Positions 6,693 through 10,166 of a stretch of DNA of 10,166 nucleotides are shown here, in pieces (the stretch's first letter is position 1; every line of letters starts with the position of its first letter). The stretch covers positions 1 to 10,166 of the forward strand of contig JAISEW010000176.1 in assembly GCA_031263945.1 (NCBI GenBank). The letters run 5' to 3'. This DNA is from Gracilibacteraceae bacterium (lineage in GTDB: Bacteria > Bacillota > Desulfitobacteriia > Desulfitobacteriales > Syntrophobotulaceae). The position numbers were made by a program, and so were the translations under genes. The notes beneath the pieces are model-generated. The model did not search any database, had not been told where the DNA came from, and saw nothing but the letters and a program-made list of their open reading frames with translations.

Positions 6693-6754
6693 ATTCCGGG
6701 ACAAGCCCGGAATGACGGGGAGGGATCGGACGGGCAAGCCCGGAATGACGGGGG
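6693..6754. repeat. Two copies of a dispersed palindromic repeat (CAAGCCCGGAATGACGGGG)
   Basis: CAAGCCCGGAATGACGGGG occurs at 6702-6720 and again at 6735-6753, 33 bases apart. The first copy is complete and folds as ATTCCGGG (6693-6700) with CCCGGAAT (6706-6713) around a 5-base loop; the second has lost its left arm apart from CGGG. GGATTCC is also repeated (6677-6683 and 6691-6697). The minus strand reads as the familiar spurious RHSGL(V/D)PES peptide, the hallmark of this repeat family in many genomes. The element fills the convergent gap between recJ and ldhH. No T-tract follows the hairpin on either strand, so I do not call a terminator. Confidence 0.75.
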
Positions 6755-6758
6755 TTCA

Positions 6759-8900
6759 TCAGTTCCTTTCAGCCAGCACCTCGGCGGTGTGTTTCACGGC
6801 GATGCCGATATCACGCGCGTCCAGCCCGCCGCGGATCTGCATCATGCAGCCGGGGCAGTCCACGACGACGGCTTCGGGAGTGGTGGCGAGGATATTGTTT
6901 ACCTTCATTTCCAAAATAGGTCCCGATACTTCCGGATATTTTATAGAGTAAGAGCCGGCAAAACCGCAGCACTGGTCGCAGTCTTTCATCTCCGTCAGCT
7001 CGACGCCGGTCTGCCCGCGCAGGATCTCCCGCTGTTCCTCAAAAACGCGCATCGTGCGCTTCATATGGCAGGAGTCGTGATAGGTTATCCGGAGCGGGGC
7101 GCCGTTACCCTTGCCGGGGATGCCGCCCAGCATGTGCAACAGCTTGGAAAAATCGAACGTTTTCGCGGCGAGAGTTTCCGCCCGGGTGATGAGATCCTTG
7201 TCGGCGCCTTCCAGGAGTTCCGGGTATTCGCGCAGGGCGTGGGTGCAGGTCGGGCAGGCCGAGACGACATAGTCGTATTTCTCCGCTTCCAGGCCCCGGA
7301 TGTTGAGCTCCGCTGTTTTCTTGGCGTTGGCGCGGTCGCCCATATAGTTGGCGGGGGCGCCGCAGCAGGACTGGGTTTCCGGCAGCGCGACGCGATAGCC
7401 GGCCATGTTCAGGTTTTTGACGACCGCCTCCGCGATGCCGGGGTAAACGAAATCAAGCAGACAGCCTGTATAAAGCGCTATGACGCCGCGCGGATCTGCC
7501 ACATTCTGGGTTATGCCGGGGAAAATATCGCGGAAAGGTCTGGGCGCGACCGTCGGCAGACTGCGCCCTTCGGTCATGCCGGACAAAAAGAGCGGCAGAT
7601 GGCGGATCGTCGGTTTTCCCCGGCTGACGGGCAGCTGGCCGACGGAGGCGACGCGCAGCATGGAATGGAAAAGCCGGCGGTTGGAGACGACGTCCAGAAT
7701 GAATTTATGCACAAACGGCATGCCTTCGTCGCCGTAGTTTTTGCGCAGCTTCAGGATCATCCCGTGAATATCGAGTTTGCCGGCGCATACCTCGGCGCAG
7801 CGCCCGCATTGCAGACATAGGTTCTGAATATCGCGGCCCCGCTCTTTAGATGTAAGAAAAGCCGTGAGCAGCGTGCCGATGCCGCCCGTGTAGGCGTGTC
7901 CGCCGAATACGTGCCCGCCCAGAAATTGGAAGGCCGGACATACGTTCAAACAGGCGGCGCAGCGCACACATTGGAACATTTCCTTGAAATCCTCGTTTTT
8001 ACTCAGGGCGCGCCGGCCGTTGTCCAGAATTATGACGTGAAATTCCTTCTCGCCTTTTTCCTCGTCGGTCAGATAGGCCTCCGTCGGGCCGGAAAACATG
8101 GAAACATAGGTGGTGATGTTCTGGCCCGTGCCGTTGCGGGGCAAAGTTTTCAAGATGGGGGCGATCTCGCGGAAGTTTTTGATAAATTTTTCCAAACCGA
8201 CTATATAGATGTGGACGCGCGGCAAAGTGGAGGTCAGGCGGGCGTTGCCTTCATTGCTGATCATGACCAGCGTGCCTGTCTCCGCCACGGCGATATTGGC
8301 GCCGGATATGCCCATGTCGGCTTCGAGGAATTTGGCCCGCATCACGGAACGCGCCGTTTTCACCAGCTCGGCGATGACGGGGTCGTTTTTATGGCTCGTA
8401 TAATCCGAAAACAGGTCCGCCACCTGCTCCTTGGTGAGGTGGATGGCCGGCAGCACCATATGGGAGGGGTGTTCGTGGTTCAAAGCGATGATGAATTCAC
8501 CCAGATCGGTTTCCTGCACTTCCATGCCGGCTTCCCGCAGGGCTTCGTTCATGAGGATTTCCTCGGAGGCCATGGATTTGGACTTTATGACTTTTTTCAC
8601 ATTGTTGGCCGCGGCCACTTTTTTTACATATTCATTGGCCGCGTCGCCGGTCGGAGCCCGGAAAACCTTGACGCCCCGCCCGACCATCTTGCGCTCGAAC
8701 TCGTCGACCACTTCGTCCAGATGGTCGCGGGAATATGACTTATATTCCTTGACTTTTTCCCGCAGGGCCTCGAAATCGTAGCCCGTGTAAGCCTTATCCC
8801 GGGCGACCGGGTATTCGCGGGCGAATTTGCCGAGCGCGCCGCGCAGGGTGCCGTTATCCAGCGCGCGGTCGATTTCCTTGCGCAGTTCCGTGTTGGCCAT
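6759..8900 (-). CDS. ldhH: L-lactate dehydrogenase (quinone-type) large subunit, LdhH-like LUD/ferredoxin/CCG fusion
   Basis: Iron-sulfur subunit of an NAD-independent lactate-oxidising complex, equivalent to a fusion of LutB and LutA. In 713 aa it shows an N-terminal LUD domain (about 60-295; ETGTLVMISNEGN at 207-219), then two 4Fe-4S motifs: C311/C314/C317/C321 (CVRCAACLNVC) and C362/C365/C368/C372 (CLQCGRCAEVC). Two CCG cysteine-rich domains of the heterodisulfide-reductase type follow: C480, C512-C513-G and CPTC 549-552; then C611, C641/C644-C645-G and CPGC 682-685. All ligand positions are filled. No membrane segment or signal peptide is seen, so it is cytoplasmic or peripheral. ATG 8900 follows the ldhG stop by 5 bases with a G-rich site upstream, so the two are co-transcribed. 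Other LUD/CCG oxidoreductases cannot be excluded as the exact substrate class. Confidence 0.88.
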   Translation of the reverse strand: MANTELRKEIDRALDNGTLRGALGKFAREYPVARDKAYTGYDFEALREKVKEYKSYSRDHLDEVVDEFERKMVGRGVKVFRAPTGDAANEYVKKVAAANNVKKVIKSKSMASEEILMNEALREAGMEVQETDLGEFIIALNHEHPSHMVLPAIHLTKEQVADLFSDYTSHKNDPVIAELVKTARSVMRAKFLEADMGISGANIAVAETGTLVMISNEGNARLTSTLPRVHIYIVGLEKFIKNFREIAPILKTLPRNGTGQNITTYVSMFSGPTEAYLTDEEKGEKEFHVIILDNGRRALSKNEDFKEMFQCVRCAACLNVCPAFQFLGGHVFGGHAYTGGIGTLLTAFLTSKERGRDIQNLCLQCGRCAEVCAGKLDIHGMILKLRKNYGDEGMPFVHKFILDVVSNRRLFHSMLRVASVGQLPVSRGKPTIRHLPLFLSGMTEGRSLPTVAPRPFRDIFPGITQNVADPRGVIALYTGCLLDFVYPGIAEAVVKNLNMAGYRVALPETQSCCGAPANYMGDRANAKKTAELNIRGLEAEKYDYVVSACPTCTHALREYPELLEGADKDLITRAETLAAKTFDFSKLLHMLGGIPGKGNGAPLRITYHDSCHMKRTMRVFEEQREILRGQTGVELTEMKDCDQCCGFAGSYSIKYPEVSGPILEMKVNNILATTPEAVVVDCPGCMMQIRGGLDARDIGIAVKHTAEVLAERN

Positions 8901-8905
8901 GTTTT

Positions 8906-9460
8906 TCAGCGCCCCCCTTCATCCACGACTATTATGACGAGTTCTATCGGGCCGTGTACGCCGACGGTCAGGACGCGCTCTATGTCGGAGCTGCGGCTGG
9001 GGCCGGTGATAAAACCCACATAGTTCGGCAGCGCGCCGACTGACGCTATCGCCGCCAGCGCGTCGTCCAGCTCCGGCAGAATAGCGGAAGATTTGAGCAA
9101 AGCGATATGCGTGTCCACCAGAGTGGAGCAGAGGCGATTGTCCACTTCCGGGGCGTATTGCACCAGAGTGCCCAGTTCCGCGATCCCCCATTGCGCCTCG
9201 GTGATACCAACGCCAGCCTGCGGTATCCGCCGCCGCAAGTCGTCGATAATGACTTCATAGCCCCCTTCGGTCAGCGCCGCCGGAACTCCGGCCTCCGTGA
9301 GCAAAGGCGAGGGAAACAGGGCCACTTTGTCCGCTTTCCGCTTTTGCAGGGCTTCCGTGATCAGCGTCAGCAGTTCTTTCCTGTCCGCGGCCAGATAACA
9401 TTCCCCGTTGACCGAGGCGACTTTGGCGGCAAAACTGTCGTATAAACCTTTGTCCTGCAT
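8906..9460 (-). CDS. ldhG: LUD-domain lactate-utilisation protein, LutC/LdhG-like
   Basis: A 184-aa LUD-domain protein, small partner of the LdhH-like subunit. Such proteins (LutC, LldG, LdhG) are needed for lactate oxidation, though their chemistry is poorly defined. The family pattern is clear: WGIAELGTLVQY near the middle, the conserved YVGFITGPSRSSDIERVL, then GVHGPIELVIIVVDEG at the end. The frame is open up to 9538, but I chose ATG 9460 because GGAGGTG (minus strand, 9472-9466) precedes it by 5 bases. The upstream extension would run through the promoter and operator. The gene is first in the operon, 5 bases before ldhH. The candidate regulator site upstream suggests induction by lactate. 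Confidence 0.87.
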   Translation of the reverse strand: MQDKGLYDSFAAKVASVNGECYLAADRKELLTLITEALQKRKADKVALFPSPLLTEAGVPAALTEGGYEVIIDDLRRRIPQAGVGITEAQWGIAELGTLVQYAPEVDNRLCSTLVDTHIALLKSSAILPELDDALAAIASVGALPNYVGFITGPSRSSDIERVLTVGVHGPIELVIIVVDEGGR

Positions 9461-9484
9461 CGGGACACCTCCGTTCTTGGTCTG

Positions 9485-9497
9485 CTGGTCAGACCAG
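9485..9497. promoter_or_regulatory. GntR/FadR-type operator upstream of the lactate operon
   Basis: CTGGTCAGACCAG is a perfect 6+1+6 palindrome and contains TGGTNNNACCA (9486-9496), the core bound by FadR-subfamily GntR repressors such as LldR/LutR, PdhR and FadR. A further TGGTC half-site lies at 9478-9482. It sits 25 bases before the ldhG start, just downstream of the predicted transcription start, where a repressor would block elongation or overlap an alternative -10 (TATACT, minus strand 9501-9496). The regulator gene is not in this window. Confidence 0.65.
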
Positions 9498-9509
9498 TAT
9501 ATATTTTTA

Positions 9510-9538
9510 ATATTAGCACAGCCGCGCCGGAAAAGCAA
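9510..9538 (-). promoter_or_regulatory. Candidate promoter of ldhG-ldhH
   Basis: On the minus strand, TTGCTT (9538-9533) is separated by 17 bases from TAATAT (9515-9510), which is preceded by TGC, giving an extended -10. Transcription would start near 9503, just before the TGGTNNNACCA palindrome. A second hexamer, TATACT (9501-9496), overlaps the operator but lacks a recognisable -35. Confidence 0.5.
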
Positions 9539-9576
9539 TTAAAACCGCGGGCAAATTTTTCCCTTGACGGGAGAAT

Positions 9577-10166
9577 CTAATACCGCCAGGCGCAAAATAT
9601 TTTTTCCAATATGCCGATAACGGCGTAAAAAAGCAGGCCCAGCAAAGCCATGGCGATGATCCCGGCGTACATCACCGTGTATTCCCGCGTCTCCATCCCG
9701 TTCAAGATAAAATAGCCCAGCCCGTCAAACGAGGCGAAAGTCTCGGCGAAAAACAGCACCGCGACGGCGGTCCCCGTCGTAATGCGCAGACTGGTCAGAA
9801 TATGCGGCAGGCAGCAGGGCAGGATCAGGTGGCGCAGTATCTGCCAGGGGCCGGCGTGGAGCGAGCGCAGCGACAAGAGACTGGCGGCCGGTACGGCGGC
9901 GGCAGCGTCCCAGGTGACGACGGTGATCTGGAAAAAAATAACCAGCATGATCAGCAGGATCTTGGGCGCGTCGCCGAGACCGAGCAATACGACCAGCACC
10001 GGTAAAAACACGACTTTTGGCAGCGGGTAAAGCATGGCGACCAGCGGACCGCCCAAACGGGCCGCCCAGGCGCTGCGTCCCAGCAAAATCCCGAGCGGCA
10101 CGGCCAGCGCCAGCGCCAGGACCGTACTGACCAAGATGCGGGCCGCGCTGACCAGAAAATGCCGGG
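9577..10166 (-). CDS. ABC transporter permease, nitrate/sulfonate/taurine (SsuC/TauC) class, 5'-truncated
   Basis: Inner-membrane permease of a binding-protein-dependent importer. The frame is open to the right edge; 195 C-terminal residues are visible and about 55 of the usual 250 are missing. The only start-like codon is TTG 10134, which falls inside a conserved membrane segment, so the true start lies outside. Four to five hydrophobic helices are visible, and the cytoplasmic EAA-type loop is seen as LRSLHAGPWQILRHLILP, with the invariant Gly in place. AETFASFDGLGYFI near the C-terminus matches the AE....GLG.LI signature of SsuC/TauC permeases. The substrate cannot be read from the sequence. 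It stops 116 bases before the ldhG start, in the same direction. It is probably a separate operon, but read-through is possible because I see no strong terminator between them. Confidence 0.85.
   Translation of the reverse strand, partial: RHFLVSAARILVSTVLALALAVPLGILLGRSAWAARLGGPLVAMLYPLPKVVFLPVLVVLLGLGDAPKILLIMLVIFFQITVVTWDAAAAVPAASLLSLRSLHAGPWQILRHLILPCCLPHILTSLRITTGTAVAVLFFAETFASFDGLGYFILNGMETREYTVMYAGIIAMALLGLLFYAVIGILEKIFCAWRY

Noticed and set aside
6693..6713. Hairpin ATTCCGGG/CCCGGAAT as a bidirectional terminator for recJ and ldhH
   Set aside because: The T-run precedes rather than follows the stem on the + strand, and the minus strand has an A-run after it; the sequence is better explained as a dispersed repeat.
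6675..8738. Long + strand frames (381 and 280 codons) opposite ldhH
   Set aside because: Antisense shadows of ldhH, whose cysteine motifs and domain order are unmistakable on the minus strand.
9461..9538. N-terminal extension of the LutC/LdhG-like protein up to 9538
   Set aside because: It would translate through the promoter and operator and has no family similarity. ATG 9460 has a strong GGAGGTG site.
9557..9575. Weak stem TCCC/GGGA between the ABC permease and ldhG as a terminator
   Set aside because: Only four solid pairs plus a mismatch, followed on the minus strand by A-rich rather than T-rich sequence.

Overview
The window is a GC-rich bacterial chromosome segment (a sampled recJ line is about 67% G+C) with strong GGAGG-type ribosome binding sites. 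Three things suggest an anaerobic Bacillota, possibly a Negativicutes-like lineage: the order priA-fmt-lapA-recJ, a fused LUD/ferredoxin/CCG lactate-oxidation subunit (LdhH type), and an ABC permease. The taxon is inferred from gene content only; a Desulfovibrio-like host also carries fused LdhH and is not excluded.

Layout. Positions 1-2961 (+) hold a housekeeping cluster: the 3' two thirds of priA (replication restart), fmt (formylation of initiator Met-tRNA), and a small LapA-domain membrane protein with its own extended -10 promoter. Positions 2962-4559 are an accessory island. It begins just after lapA with a broken copy of the recJ 5' end (2998-3067). A lower-GC gene for a stand-alone protein with a type I restriction (HsdR) N-terminal nuclease domain follows. 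Then come about 370 bases of debris: a 16-codon ORF, a possible antisense winged-helix fragment, and a perfect 15-bp inverted repeat. A good promoter at the far end of the island drives the intact recJ (4560-6647, +).

The 70-bp direct repeat (67/70 identical) bracketing the island shows that recJ once followed lapA directly. It also suggests the nuclease gene arrived by an event that duplicated the recJ start and left one functional copy. This is the most interesting structure in the window.

Positions 6648-6758 are a convergent intergenic spacer with two copies of a widespread CAAGCCCGGAATGACGGG palindromic repeat. Positions 6759-9460 (-) are a two-gene lactate-oxidation operon: ldhG/lutC-like, then ldhH-like. 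A candidate promoter and a TGGTNNNACCA palindrome typical of FadR-type GntR regulators (the LldR/LutR/PdhR group) lie upstream, so lactate-responsive control is likely. Positions 9577-10166 (-) are the 3' part of an ABC-transporter permease of the nitrate/sulfonate/taurine class, running off the right edge.

No tRNA, rRNA, CRISPR array or complete insertion sequence was seen.
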